Source: an uncultured Bacteroidales bacterium (GTDB lineage: Bacteria; Bacteroidota; Bacteroidia; Bacteroidales; Muribaculaceae). From it: a DNA stretch of 48,226 nucleotides. How positions within the stretch are numbered: the stretch's first letter is position 1; every line of letters starts with the position of its first letter. Of the stretch, positions 18,839 to 27,349 are shown in pieces. Below the pieces are notes generated by a model that had not been told where the DNA came from, did no database searches, and saw only the letters and a list, made by a program, of their open reading frames with translations. The DNA is taken from positions 1 through 48,226 of the forward strand of contig CACYSG010000033.1 in the NCBI GenBank assembly GCA_902776955.1, given 5' to 3'. Position numbers and translations under genes: made by a program.

Positions 18839-19423
18839 TTATTCTGCCGTCTCTTGCAATGATTGCTTTTCTTTTTCTTCGAGAGCTTGTAGCTTCTTGA
18901 TGTTCATGTCATTGGGGTCACCTTTCCCTGAACGCTTGAGGAGCCACCACAGCCCACCGATGCAGACAGCGATGCCGAGGGCGGCCAGAATGATGACATA
19001 CCAGGGGTAGTAGCCCAGGAGCCTTAATGCACCGGCCATCATAAAGCACAGTGTCAAGACGATGATGATCAGCTTGGAGAAACGGGAGTCGGGGCCAAGC
19101 AGCTTGAGGAAGTGCTGCATCTCGCTGGCTGTCGAGGATTGGCTGATGCGGTTATAGATGACGGCATAGAACACCATAATCAATGTGAACACCAGCATTA
19201 ATGCAACCAGCGGACACATGTACAGTTTGGTCTCGCTCACGTCGTCAAAGTGGACGATGCCGTTGATGGCAAATATGATTGCCAAGATGGAATAAAAAAT
19301 AATATAGACACGGCAATTCTTCCTGATGGACTTGAGCAACTGCTCCTTCTCGCTGGAGTGCTCGGGAGCGAAATTCTCCTCGGTGGGGACGAGATTCTCG
19401 TCGATATGGTCTTCGGGTCTCAT
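18839..19423 (-). CDS. hypothetical membrane protein
   Basis: This 194-residue protein has an acidic N-terminus (MRPEDHIDENLVPTEENF), about four transmembrane helices (roughly 38-60, 68-95, 112-130 and 135-160) and a charged C-terminal tail rich in Glu, Gln and Lys that could form a helix. I do not recognise a family. It lies 31 nt upstream of the M48 protease gene on the same strand and has a candidate promoter ahead of it, so a link with that protease is possible but not shown. Confidence 0.7.
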   Translation of the reverse strand: MRPEDHIDENLVPTEENFAPEHSSEKEQLLKSIRKNCRVYIIFYSILAIIFAINGIVHFDDVSETKLYMCPLVALMLVFTLIMVFYAVIYNRISQSSTASEMQHFLKLLGPDSRFSKLIIIVLTLCFMMAGALRLLGYYPWYVIILAALGIAVCIGGLWWLLKRSGKGDPNDMNIKKLQALEEKEKQSLQETAE

Positions 19424-19494
19424 AATGCGTTGATTTTAACCGTTAATCTTCCCTGCTATTCATCGTTCTGACTTCAGGATGCACAAGGACACCA

Positions 19495-19502
19495 CAAAAC
19501 TA
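19495..19502 (-). promoter_or_regulatory. possible -7 box for the membrane protein/M48 operon
   Basis: The minus strand reads TAGTTTTG, fitting TAnnTTTG, with a weak TTG 21 nt before it. Confidence 0.4.
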
Positions 19503-19554
19503 CACAAAAATAGGCAAAAATCGCAACTATCTCCACTGGAATCTAAAAAAATAC

Positions 19555-19562
19555 TACCTTTG
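19555..19562 (+). promoter_or_regulatory. -7 box for the lipoprotein gene
   Basis: TACCTTTG, 28 nt upstream of the start codon; the -33 element is weak. Confidence 0.55.
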
Positions 19563-19590
19563 CAGTATCATTATTATAATTGAAGAGACT

Positions 19591-20205
19591 ATGAAGAAGA
19601 TGAAATTATGGATGATGGCCGCCATCCTGTTCAGCGGCGTTGCTTGTATGACTTCCTGCAATGGCAAGGCCAAGGTTGAGAAGGAGGCCGAGGCTGCGGA
19701 AGTGGCTTTGAATGGTCTTGGTGGAAACCTCGAGGCGCTTATCAGCAAATATCTGGTTGACTCGATCGGTTCACAATATGCTCCCGGTGAAATATGCATC
19801 CCCGTAGTGGTTTATCAAACCGATGAGATAAAAGAGGATAGCCTGTTCGTGTGGGGCGACTATTGGGTGTTCAACTACAATGTGGTGGGCGATACCCTGA
19901 AGTGTGTGTCGGGTGGAAGCCATCCCGGCAAATTGCTCGTCCGCAAGAATGAGCAGGGCGAAGACCAAGTTGTGTCATTTGAGCAGGTCGAAGCCGGCCA
20001 TGGCAACGTGGAAAGCGCCAAGCGCATCTTTGGTAAAAACTATGATGCCTTCCATTCGGCTAATAGCGATGAGGTCTACCGCGAGGAAGTCCGTGCCTCT
20101 GGTATCGCCGACTATGTCAAGGCCAATAACCTGCCCGTCAAGTACTATCAGGACTACGGCTGGCCCGCCAAGGAAATCCCCACCCAAGACGCTCCCGCCC
20201 AGTAA
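19591..20205 (+). CDS. hypothetical lipoprotein
   Basis: This 204-residue protein has a signal peptide with two possible lipobox cysteines (SGVAC at 19 or MTSC at 23). The following linker is Ala/Glu/Lys-rich and the remainder is beta-rich and acidic. I recognise no family. It is probably exported and lipid-anchored. It has its own promoter and is separated from cinA by a heptamer repeat array. Confidence 0.75.
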   Translation: MKKMKLWMMAAILFSGVACMTSCNGKAKVEKEAEAAEVALNGLGGNLEALISKYLVDSIGSQYAPGEICIPVVVYQTDEIKEDSLFVWGDYWVFNYNVVGDTLKCVSGGSHPGKLLVRKNEQGEDQVVSFEQVEAGHGNVESAKRIFGKNYDAFHSANSDEVYREEVRASGIADYVKANNLPVKYYQDYGWPAKEIPTQDAPAQ

Positions 20206-20212
20206 CCCCGAA

Positions 20213-20306
20213 AAACTAGATTATCTAGAACATCTAGAAACTAGAAACTAGGGACTAGGGACTAGAAACTAGGGACTAGAAACCAAGGACTAAAAACTAA
20301 AAACTA
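20213..20306. repeat. heptamer tandem array (ACTAGAA/ACTAGGG) upstream of cinA
   Basis: About ten 7-base units in register (ACTAGAA, ACTAGGG, ACTAGGG, ACTAGAA and so on), decaying to ACTAAAA near the cinA start. TCTAGAA-like units open the array. Confidence 0.75.
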
Positions 20307-20309
20307 ATA

Positions 20310-21554
20310 ATGAAATACAGCATTATTGCCATCGGCGACGAGCTGCTCATCGGGCAGGTCACCGACACCAATTCGGGTTGGATTGCCCGTCACATGACGC
20401 CGCTCGGTTGGGACGTGAACACCATCCAAGTGGTGCCTGATGATGCCGAGCAGATTAAACTGGCCATCGACCGCGCCTTTGCCCAGACCGATGTCATACT
20501 CATGACCGGTGGCTTGGGTCCCACCAAGGACGACATCACCAAGCCTACGCTGTGCCGTTACTTCGGCGGCGAGATGGTTCTCGACAAGGAGGTTGAGCGC
20601 AACGTCATGCAAGTGATGGAACGCCGTCATCTCAAACTCAACGAGTACACCCGCCTGCAGGCGATGGTGCCCTCGTCGTGCCGCGTTATCCAGAACGAGA
20701 TAGGCACGGCGCCGCTCATGTGGTTTGAGCGCGATGGCAAGGTGCTGGTGAGCATGCCCGGCGTGCCCTTTGAGTTGCAAGGCATGATGGAACGTGCCGT
20801 CATTCAGCAGCTGCTCGCACGCTTCAACGACGGCGAGGACATCGAGTTCCGCACGTTTGTCGTGACAGGCATCATCGAGTCGGCCCTGGCGATGCAGCTC
20901 GACGAGTTTGAGCGCTCATTGCCTCACGGCATCCACCTGGCCTACTTGCCAGAGGGTGGCATCATCCGCTTGAGGCTGACAGGCTCCTCGACCGACCCCG
21001 GGCAAATCAATGCCGACATGGAGCGCCTGTCACGCCAGTTGCATGAGCTGTTGGGCGGGCACATCATCGCCGACGGTGACAAGCGACTGCCCCAGATTCT
21101 GGGTGAACGGCTGCGCGAACTCGGCTTGACGCTCTCGACGGCCGAGAGCTGCACCGGTGGCAACATCGCCCATCAGATTACCAGCATCGCCGGCAGTAGC
21201 GATTACTTCAAGGGCTCGGTTGTGAGCTATGCCAACGAGGTGAAGATGTCGTTGCTGGGCGTCAACGAGCAGGACATCATCGACAACGGCGTGGTGAGCG
21301 AACCCGTCGTGCGACAGATGGCCGAGGGCGCATGCCGTGCCTTGGGCACCAACTGCGCTGTCGCCACTAGCGGCATTGCCGGCCCTGGCGGCGGCACCCC
21401 CACCAAGCCGGTGGGCACCGTGTGGATGGCCGCCAAATGCGGCGACAAGGTCGTCGCCCAGGTCAAGCAACTGCCCGGCGACCGTGACCGTGTCATCACG
21501 CGCGCCACGCTCGAGGCCCAGTTGCTGCTGCTGAAGCTACTGAATGAGGAATGA
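20310..21554 (+). CDS. cinA: CinA-family protein (competence/damage-inducible; NMN amidase domain)
   Basis: This 414-residue cytosolic protein has the MoCF-like N-terminal domain (IIAIGDELLIGQVTDTNS; MTGGLGPTKDD near residue 70). Its C-terminal CinA/PncC domain contains TAESCTGGNIAHQIT (about 275-290) and ATSGIAGPGGGTPTKPVGTVW. CinA proteins hydrolyse ADP-ribose and/or deamidate nicotinamide mononucleotide in pyridine-nucleotide salvage. The length is standard for the two-domain form. Its stop codon overlaps the next gene by four bases. Confidence 0.95.
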   Translation: MKYSIIAIGDELLIGQVTDTNSGWIARHMTPLGWDVNTIQVVPDDAEQIKLAIDRAFAQTDVILMTGGLGPTKDDITKPTLCRYFGGEMVLDKEVERNVMQVMERRHLKLNEYTRLQAMVPSSCRVIQNEIGTAPLMWFERDGKVLVSMPGVPFELQGMMERAVIQQLLARFNDGEDIEFRTFVVTGIIESALAMQLDEFERSLPHGIHLAYLPEGGIIRLRLTGSSTDPGQINADMERLSRQLHELLGGHIIADGDKRLPQILGERLRELGLTLSTAESCTGGNIAHQITSIAGSSDYFKGSVVSYANEVKMSLLGVNEQDIIDNGVVSEPVVRQMAEGACRALGTNCAVATSGIAGPGGGTPTKPVGTVWMAAKCGDKVVAQVKQLPGDRDRVITRATLEAQLLLLKLLNEE

Positions 21555-22426
21555 GAAATTGGATCATCATATTGCTGTCGCTGCTGCTTGCCGCCCCGCT
21601 GGGGATGGCGAGCCCCGTGGGCGACGATGACGACAAGGATGTGAGCATCAAGCCCGGCATCCGTCGCCTGCATCCCGAGCGCGAGCGTGCCAAGGCCATG
21701 AAACGACTCCAGGAGGAGAGGTCGCGCAAGGCCGTGGAAAAGGCCGACCCGTGGGATACCAGCGACGAGGTGTGGGGTACGGTTGACGTGCCGCGAACCT
21801 CGGCGCGCGACAGCGCCGCCGTCGAGGGGTACCGCATACAGCACACCTCCAAGACAGCCGCCGAACAGGCCACCCTCGACTCATTGCTGGCAATGGACTA
21901 CTCGATTCAGGAATATGGCTTCCGCCGCATGACGTGGCGAGAGTTGCCAGTGACGATGTCGTTCGACCAGCTGATGCCCTATTTCACGGTCGACTCGGTG
22001 GGAGACTGCTATTCCCGCTACGTGTCCCGTGACAAAATCAGCAACGAGTTCTATCTGGCGTTCACGATAGGTGAAGACTCGTTGCCGGGACCGCTGCGCT
22101 TGTGTGTGCAGTACTGCGCCGACGATCCCTTGGACTTTGACCAGATATTGTTCACCATCGACGGATATGATTATCCATACTATCCCGGCGAAACCCAGCA
22201 CGGCACGCTTGACGGCGGACTCTACTGGGAATGGAGCGACGACGTGCTGCGGATGCCCTACCGCGACCTGGTCTATGCCTTGGCCCACAGCCACTGGGTA
22301 GCCGTCAAACTGATGAGCACACGAGGCATCCACCATGTGAAAATGCTCACCGATGGCCAGCGCGATGATTTTGCCCACACGCTCGACCTCTATCGCCTGC
22401 TCGGAGGCACAATCAGCACCCCTTGA
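21551..22426 (+). CDS. hypothetical secreted protein coupled to cinA
   Basis: This 291-residue protein begins with a cleavable-looking signal peptide (MRNWIIILLSLLLAAPLGMA) and an Asp-rich mature start (DDDDK), then a charged Arg/Glu helix. The remainder is mixed alpha/beta with many aromatic residues. No family is recognised. The ATGA overlap with cinA indicates translational coupling, although one product is cytosolic and the other exported, so the pairing may reflect shared expression only. Confidence 0.75.
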   Translation: MRNWIIILLSLLLAAPLGMASPVGDDDDKDVSIKPGIRRLHPERERAKAMKRLQEERSRKAVEKADPWDTSDEVWGTVDVPRTSARDSAAVEGYRIQHTSKTAAEQATLDSLLAMDYSIQEYGFRRMTWRELPVTMSFDQLMPYFTVDSVGDCYSRYVSRDKISNEFYLAFTIGEDSLPGPLRLCVQYCADDPLDFDQILFTIDGYDYPYYPGETQHGTLDGGLYWEWSDDVLRMPYRDLVYALAHSHWVAVKLMSTRGIHHVKMLTDGQRDDFAHTLDLYRLLGGTISTP

Positions 22427-22490
22427 CCCTATTTATGCAACGGATTGCATAACTGTTTCTGGGTGTTTGCACGACTTTTTGCGTGATTTT

Positions 22491-22523
22491 TTTGTGCCGA
22501 TTGTTAAAAATCTACTAACTTTG
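22491..22523 (+). promoter_or_regulatory. Bacteroidetes-type promoter
   Basis: TTTG (22491-22494), a 21-nt spacer and TAACTTTG (22516-22523), 57 nt upstream of the small winged-helix gene. Confidence 0.75.
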
Positions 22524-22580
22524 CGGCGATTTTTAAAATTATATACTAATTATTGATTGTTTTATTAAAGGTTTAATTTT

Positions 22581-22784
22581 ATGAACACTGAAAACATTGG
22601 AACTTGGGCTGGTCTCGTGTGGAACGCCCTGAACGATGCAAACAAGGCTATGAGCCTGAAGGACCTGCGTAAGGCTGCTAAGCTCAAAGTGAATGAGATG
22701 CACTGTGCCCTGGGTTGGCTGGCCAAGGAAGGCAAGCTCGACTTCGCCGAGGGTAAGGACGACATCGAGGTATCGCTGCGTTAA
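22581..22784 (+). CDS. small winged helix-turn-helix protein (DUF2582-like)
   Basis: This 67-residue protein with no signal has a tri-helical pattern plus a short beta wing: GLVWNALND, SLKDLRKAAKL as the recognition region, then EMHCALGWLAKEGKLDF and IEVSLR. It fits the small wHTH family PF10771 (DUF2582). It may bind DNA, but target and partners are unknown. Strong promoter and terminator on both sides make it a single-gene transcript. Confidence 0.8.
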   Translation: MNTENIGTWAGLVWNALNDANKAMSLKDLRKAAKLKVNEMHCALGWLAKEGKLDFAEGKDDIEVSLR

Positions 22785-22839
22785 TATTTACACACAGTTC
22801 AGATCCCGGATTTTCTAGAAAAATCACATCCTTAATGAT

Positions 22840-22880
22840 AACAGTGATGGTGTGGAACTCTTCCGCGCCATCACTGTTTT
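22840..22880 (+). terminator. intrinsic terminator after the wHTH gene
   Basis: AACAGTGATGG (22840-22850) pairs perfectly with CCATCACTGTT (22868-22878), followed by T residues. Confidence 0.85.
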
Positions 22881-22896
22881 AATATAAACAATCAAC

Positions 22897-23200
22897 AGTG
22901 TCCGGAAAACATTGTTCAAGATGAATCAAGCAGGGACATTTGTCTATACGGGCGAAACACCCGGAGGGTGTCATCTGAGTAACCGGAGGTACCTGCTAAT
23001 GAAACGAGCGAAGCGAGTGAAGTGGCAGGCACCTCCGGCGCCGCAATGCGTCCCTATCGTCGCTGGAGGCGACCCCAATACCCATAACCGTCAAGGGGGT
23101 CGCCTTCAGCGACATTCTTACTTACGTCCTTACCCGTGGTGATGCTGGCTCTCTCGCTCCGCTGAATTAGAACAATCGAATAGAATTTTCCCTGGACACT
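22897..23200. repeat. 304-bp multi-hairpin element with inverted ends
   Basis: The ends are related inverted repeats (AGTGTCCGGAAAA at 22897 and, inverted, AGTGTCCAGGGAAAA at 23200), each followed inward by ATTGTTC. Three hairpins lie inside: ACACCC/GGGTGT (22957-22971), a 14-nt arm pair with one mismatch (22983-22996 with 23025-23038) and an 18-nt arm pair with one wobble (23059-23076 with 23096-23113). No transposase is encoded. It could be a MITE or another non-autonomous repeat. An open frame of 76 codons inside looks spurious. Confidence 0.5.
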
Positions 23201-23296
23201 AATAATAATCAATTACCGTTGCCCGCTGAGCCGAAAAAAGGTAGGGCTATGGCTTGTCCTGGGGCGAGTACACTAAAATGGGTATATATAATAATC

Positions 23297-23428
23297 GAAA
23301 AACCCGAGGCTCGTAGCCACGGGTTATCGTTCTGTAAAACAAACCATTACTAAGCACTTAAAGTCACTCGCGGCTTCACAGCTTGCGATTTAACAATCTT
23401 TTATTCCATAGTTCATGAATTTGCTTGA
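23297..23428 (-). ncRNA. candidate small RNA, about 130 nt
   Basis: A full promoter on the minus strand ends at 23434. About 130 nt later comes a classic intrinsic terminator: stem of 11-nt arms with one mismatch (23301-23311 with 23315-23325), 3-nt loop, then five T. No open frame above eight codons lies between them. An internal hairpin (TCGC...GCGA) is also visible. No gene follows on that strand, so it is not a leader or attenuator. The family is not recognised. Confidence 0.6.
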
Positions 23429-23433
23429 GTGCA

Positions 23434-23464
23434 CAAAGGTAAACACATTTTTTGGATTTACAAA
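23434..23464 (-). promoter_or_regulatory. Bacteroidetes-type promoter of the candidate small RNA
   Basis: On the minus strand, TTTG (23464-23461), a 19-nt spacer and TACCTTTG (23441-23434), one of the best consensus matches in the window. Confidence 0.7.
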
Positions 23465-23940
23465 AGAAAATGATGGAAATTTTCAAAAAAAAATTATTTG
23501 ACTTTGTAAATGGCAATCCGATATGCCTCACAGTGAAAGCTTAAGCGGCATGATGGATGCAAAAATGCTGTCAAAAGGTCAAAAGTGTCTAAAAATTTGC
23601 TATTAATTTCGGTAGTTTTGGCGTTTTCTGTCAAATTTCTATATATATAATTTGCATATTGACGGTCTTTCACCTAGATTTGCAAATGAATTAAAATTTT
23701 CAATTGTTTGCTCCGTCTGGATAACGGAATTGCATTAAAACAGTTGAAAATGTGTGAACCTAATTATTCGTATATCTAAACATGGACGTCATGGATAAGA
23801 TATTTGACCTATTTGTAGAATCTGCTGGCCGCCTGCGTGCTGTCGGCGTATTTGCGTGTGTGCGTGTATCCCACGTCACATGACATGGATTTGAAGCTAA
23901 TTGTGCTAGATAATTTTTTCATAAGCGTGTTTACTTTTTG
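23465..23940. other. AT-rich stretch without a supported gene
   Basis: The stretch is very rich in A and T. The only small frame that stands out is 33 codons at 23782-23883 (start MDVMDKIFDLF), with no recognisable family or clear promoter. It may be the transcribed body upstream of the terminator at 23941. Confidence 0.4.
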
Positions 23941-24015
23941 AATGGCACACGGTGGTGATTAGATGATATGGATGAGAAAGAAACTGTAATTTTGTTCGCC
24001 GTGTGCCATTTTTTA
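23941..24015 (+). terminator. intrinsic terminator with no assigned gene
   Basis: AATGGCACACGG (23941-23952) pairs perfectly with CCGTGTGCCATT (23999-24010), then a T run. The 46-nt loop is unusually long. Something must be transcribed towards it from 23.4-23.9 kb. Confidence 0.7.
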
Positions 24016-24180
24016 TTGAAAACAAGAAACCAACAGATCAGTTAATAAATATATGATACAAGAGGTTAACAATGATAATCGAGTAATGCTGCCGCCCGCG
24101 ATGACAGCGGGCCGACATGATGGTGCGTGTGAATGCGGTGCCGTGTCAATGACATGTAGTTTTTTTATCTGTGTGGTTGT

Positions 24181-24224
24181 AGAGGGTGCGCCGTGTCAAA
24201 TGCGAATGCCGCGCCCTCTTTTCT
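24181..24224 (+). terminator. second intrinsic terminator upstream of the FN3-like protein gene
   Basis: AGAGGGTGCG (24181-24190) pairs with CGCGCCCTCT (24210-24219) with one wobble, followed by TTTTCTTT-type sequence. A GCCCGC/GCGGGC hairpin lies at 24094-24112. Between the two terminators I see no convincing gene. Confidence 0.7.
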
Positions 24225-24296
24225 TTAAGTCACCAATATGAGTATATCATCTATATATATAAGTGTTTTATTTATCATCCAAAAAAAACAAGTGAT

Positions 24297-25289
24297 ATGA
24301 AAAGAATTACCTTACTGATTGCAGCCCTAGTGGCAATGAGTTTACAATCTCTGGCGGTCCCCGTGAGCATGGATCCTGCCGACGACGATGATGTCATCCT
24401 CATCACCGGTGAAACGGCGTCGTTGTCAATGAGTGGCTATGTGGGTTCGCTGGCGGTGAATACGCAAACCGTGCGCGTGAAATGGGCAGATGCCCATATC
24501 CCTCCCCAACCGCCGTTGGAGCCGATGAGTGTGGTACAGCCGTCGAGTGATTATGAGGTATCGATTACCGGTGACCCGTGTTTCTGGGCCAGAATCACGT
24601 GGACTGACGAGTCCAGCAAGTGCTGTGACGTGAAAATCGGCTATGCCCCGTATGAGGCCGGCACCCATCATGCGACAGTGACGGTGAAGTGCGAGCGTGC
24701 TGATTATGACGTTGTGATCACGCTCGAGGGCACTGCCACGCTCAAGAAGAGCACCCCCGTGATGCAGAATCCCATCCCGTCGGAGGCCGAATCGTGGATG
24801 TTTGTTGCCCGCTGGAGTCATAGTTGCTCCTTTGACGGTGTGTTGAGCTACACGCTCGAGTGCGCACCTGCCGGCACCGATTTTGACCCGTCGAATTACG
24901 AATACCGTCTGATGGAAGGCTTGGTACCTAACGATTGCCAGTATTATGGCGGCATGCTGCTGATGATTGGCCGTTATGTGAAGCCTGTCGAGGGGTTGAG
25001 CCCGGGTGGGACCTACGACTACCGTGTGAAGGCGCTCTATATCGACGATACCGAGAGCGAATGGAGCAATGTCCAAACCATTAGGATTCCGTCGGCCGAC
25101 CTGCACGTGCCTGGTGACGTGAATTATGACGGCGGCGTGAGTGTCACCGACGTTGTCCATATGATCAAGTGCATCATTGACGAAGACCTGGAAGGCGTGA
25201 GCGTGCCTCGTGCCGACCTGAACAGTGACGGCATTGTCAACGTATCCGACATCTCGTTGTTGGTTAACGGCCTGTTAGGTGTTGAATGA
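24297..25289 (+). CDS. secreted FN3-like protein with dockerin
   Basis: The start is placed at the ATG heading a signal peptide (MKRITLLIAALVAMSLQSLA), giving 330 residues; the open frame runs 37 codons further upstream through a terminator. After an Asp-rich mature start come two beta-sandwich modules: about 30-155, with the AGTHHATVTVKC strand, and about 160-270, a fibronectin-III-like unit ending SPGGTYDYRVKALYIDDTESEWSN. Two dockerin loops end the protein (about 273-330; DVNYDG and DLNSDG). It is the first of eight consecutive dockerin proteins on this strand. The role is unknown. Confidence 0.78.
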   Translation: MKRITLLIAALVAMSLQSLAVPVSMDPADDDDVILITGETASLSMSGYVGSLAVNTQTVRVKWADAHIPPQPPLEPMSVVQPSSDYEVSITGDPCFWARITWTDESSKCCDVKIGYAPYEAGTHHATVTVKCERADYDVVITLEGTATLKKSTPVMQNPIPSEAESWMFVARWSHSCSFDGVLSYTLECAPAGTDFDPSNYEYRLMEGLVPNDCQYYGGMLLMIGRYVKPVEGLSPGGTYDYRVKALYIDDTESEWSNVQTIRIPSADLHVPGDVNYDGGVSVTDVVHMIKCIIDEDLEGVSVPRADLNSDGIVNVSDISLLVNGLLGVE

Positions 25290-25305
25290 TTTCCTGAATT
25301 TTGAT

Positions 25306-25364
25306 TCTGAATTAATGCGAGGACGCGTCGCGTGATATCGCTCGCGCCCTCGCTCCAATTCAGA
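25306..25364 (+). terminator. terminator-like hairpin
   Basis: TCTGAATT (25306-25313) pairs with AATTCAGA (25357-25364), enclosing a GCGAGG/CCTCGC stem. There is no strong T run. Confidence 0.55.
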
Positions 25365-25405
25365 GAGAAATGTTATTGACCAATAGTACTTGTTAGGAAA
25401 ATTCG

Positions 25406-25437
25406 TTTGTTTAATATGCTAAAAAACAGTATCTTTG
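25406..25437 (+). promoter_or_regulatory. Bacteroidetes-type promoter
   Basis: TTTG (25406-25409), a 20-nt spacer and TATCTTTG (25430-25437), giving a leader of about 75 nt before the first of three related LRR proteins. Confidence 0.75.
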
Positions 25438-25516
25438 TGATTCGTTGCAAGACGCTTGTGGTGACGATATCCCAATAGTTGCTTACTGATTGTTTAACCT
25501 ATCTTATAATATATTT

Positions 25517-27118
25517 ATGCTTATGAAAAAGTTATTGACTTTCCTGTTTGTCCTGTTGATGGCCGGGACCGCACTGGCCAACAATCTGACGGATGCTAAC
25601 GAACAATCACAGAAGCCGGTGTGCTATTTAGAATCCCTGACTGAAGATTCGATATTGTTCTATATGACTGGCCCTGATGGCGCTGAACTCTATTTCGCCG
25701 TCGAACTCAATTATGAAGAGGGAGCAGAATTTTTCCCCTACGATGGTCCCGTGTTGTTTACCGAACCTGGCAATTACCGTGTGATGGCCTTTGCTATCGA
25801 ACCGGGTAAGGATCCGAGCGATCTTTGCGAGCTGAATTTTGTGATATGTGAAAATCATCAACCCGGGTTTATACCGGATCCTCCCAGAATCGATATTGAG
25901 CAGCAGGAAGATGGTTCCTGCAAGGTAACGATTGAGCCCTATGATACTGGCGGACAACTCTTCTATCATGTCAACGTTCATTATGGTGATGGCCAGCTAG
26001 TACCTTACGGCGACTTCGAATCGTTGTACGATTATCAGCCTTATCCCGGTCCTCTGCTTTTTACCGAACCAGGACACTATGAGATCAGTGCTTATACTTG
26101 GCGTCCCGGAGAGGCTCAGAGTTATCATGCCTACGATTCATGCACGGTTACTGCTCCCGCACCCCCTGAGTATACCGCTGCACCGGCGTTCATGGGTGAG
26201 TCGATAGAAGATGACGGCAAGTGTGTGGGCTATAGAGTTACGATTATTCCCACTGAGCCCAGCGATCTTTATTACCGGACCATGATCCGTACCAATCCAG
26301 ATGAGTGGGAATGGGAAGTACTTAGTGATTGGGCTACTTATACTGAACCCATCGAATTCAGGACTGACGGCTTTTATCGTGTCGAGGCTTATGCGATTGC
26401 CGAAGGGAAAGCAGAAAGCGAGCATATCGCCTATGAGTGCCAGGTTGAAATTCCTAAGGTAAGCTATGACTTTGAGGAAGACGGTATCTTCTACAAGATT
26501 ATCGACGATGGTATGGTAAGCGTTACTGCTGAGACGACAGACTATTATTACAATACCTCGTATAGCGGTGACGTGGTCATCCCTGATTATGTGACTCACA
26601 ATGGCGTGACCTATCAGGTGTGTGCCATAGGCGAAAGAGCATTTCTTTGCAGCAATGTGACCAGTGTGACCCTTGGCGATTGTGTCACCACGATTGGCGA
26701 AAAAGCCTTCTGGGACTGCTCTAATCTGTCCGAGATGGTCCTGGGGGACTATGTCATCGAGGTGGGCAGCGATGCGTTCGGCAGTTGCTACCATTTGACC
26801 AAGTTGACCATCGGCAGCGGTGTGGCTCGCATCGGTAGCGGGGCCTTCGCTAATTGTTCGTTGCAAGAAATCATCTGCAAGCCGGCAACCCCGCCTGTGA
26901 TGGCCGACAGCGACTGCTTCACCTGCTACGATACCGCAACCCTGCAAGTTCATCCTGCCGTGGCTAACAGCTATCGTGCGACCAGTTACTGGAATATGTT
27001 TGCTAACATCGTCGCCGAGAAGAAAGTGGCTCCCGCCCCTGGTGACGTGAACGGTGACGGCCAGTTGAATGTGTCGGATGTCACGACAATTCTCAACAGC
27101 CTGTTGAATGGCAATTGA
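25517..27118 (+). CDS. BspA-like LRR surface protein with half-dockerin
   Basis: The start is set at the ATG giving MLMKKLLTFLFVLLMAGTALA, because the two related genes downstream begin the same way; an upstream in-frame ATG exists at 25490. The 533-residue protein has three chitobiase/FN3-like beta modules (about 28-105, 118-210 and 220-312), each with a FTEPG- or FRTDG-type turn. A BspA cap (YDFEEDGIFYKII, about 317) and about five LRR_5 repeats (about 370-470; AFxxC and TIGxxAF patterns) follow. Only one dockerin loop is present (GDVNGDGQLNVSDV) in the last 27 residues. BspA-type proteins act in adhesion; the ligand here is unknown. The third gene downstream of the FN3-like gene is a near copy. 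Confidence 0.85.
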   Translation: MLMKKLLTFLFVLLMAGTALANNLTDANEQSQKPVCYLESLTEDSILFYMTGPDGAELYFAVELNYEEGAEFFPYDGPVLFTEPGNYRVMAFAIEPGKDPSDLCELNFVICENHQPGFIPDPPRIDIEQQEDGSCKVTIEPYDTGGQLFYHVNVHYGDGQLVPYGDFESLYDYQPYPGPLLFTEPGHYEISAYTWRPGEAQSYHAYDSCTVTAPAPPEYTAAPAFMGESIEDDGKCVGYRVTIIPTEPSDLYYRTMIRTNPDEWEWEVLSDWATYTEPIEFRTDGFYRVEAYAIAEGKAESEHIAYECQVEIPKVSYDFEEDGIFYKIIDDGMVSVTAETTDYYYNTSYSGDVVIPDYVTHNGVTYQVCAIGERAFLCSNVTSVTLGDCVTTIGEKAFWDCSNLSEMVLGDYVIEVGSDAFGSCYHLTKLTIGSGVARIGSGAFANCSLQEIICKPATPPVMADSDCFTCYDTATLQVHPAVANSYRATSYWNMFANIVAEKKVAPAPGDVNGDGQLNVSDVTTILNSLLNGN

Positions 27119-27147
27119 TAAAAATTTGGTTTTTAGCTGTTTATATC

Positions 27148-27216
27148 CTGCTCACGCTAGGGCGCTAGGGCGCTAGCTTAAAGTTCAAAGTCATCTTGGC
27201 GTCTTAGCGTGAGCAG
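27148..27216. repeat. intergenic long hairpin, copy A
   Basis: A 19-bp stem (27148-27166 with 27198-27216) containing GCTCACGCTA and its complement, with three wobble pairs and a 31-nt loop. Copies B and C lie after two other genes of this array. Confidence 0.75.
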
Positions 27217-27271
27217 ATATAACAATGATGATATGATAATGATTTATAGTTTTAATGAATAAAAAGCAGTA

Positions 27272-27317
27272 AATTTGTGCGTCTTGAGGCTCTAGTAGTG
27301 TCGAGACGCCACAAATT
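27272..27317. repeat. TTTGTGCGTCT-type hairpin overlapping a promoter-like -7 box
   Basis: AATTTGTGCGTCTTGA (27272-27287) pairs with 27301-27317 with a single bulged C. TAAATTTG (27270-27277), a possible -7 box for the next gene, is part of the stem. Confidence 0.6.
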
Positions 27318-27349
27318 GATGTTCACTGGACTGTTACCTATAGACTTTT

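Noticed and set aside
22912-23142. 76-codon open frame in the multi-hairpin element
   Set aside because: It lies across two perfect hairpins and has no recognisable sequence; chance frame.
24053-24241. 62-codon open frame before the FN3-like gene
   Set aside because: It spans an intrinsic terminator and has no signal of coding.
22785-24296. tRNA, rRNA, tmRNA or RNase P RNA in the gene-poor stretch
   Set aside because: I looked for typical conserved cores (such as GAGGAAAGTCC or the T-loop GGTTCRA) and found none.
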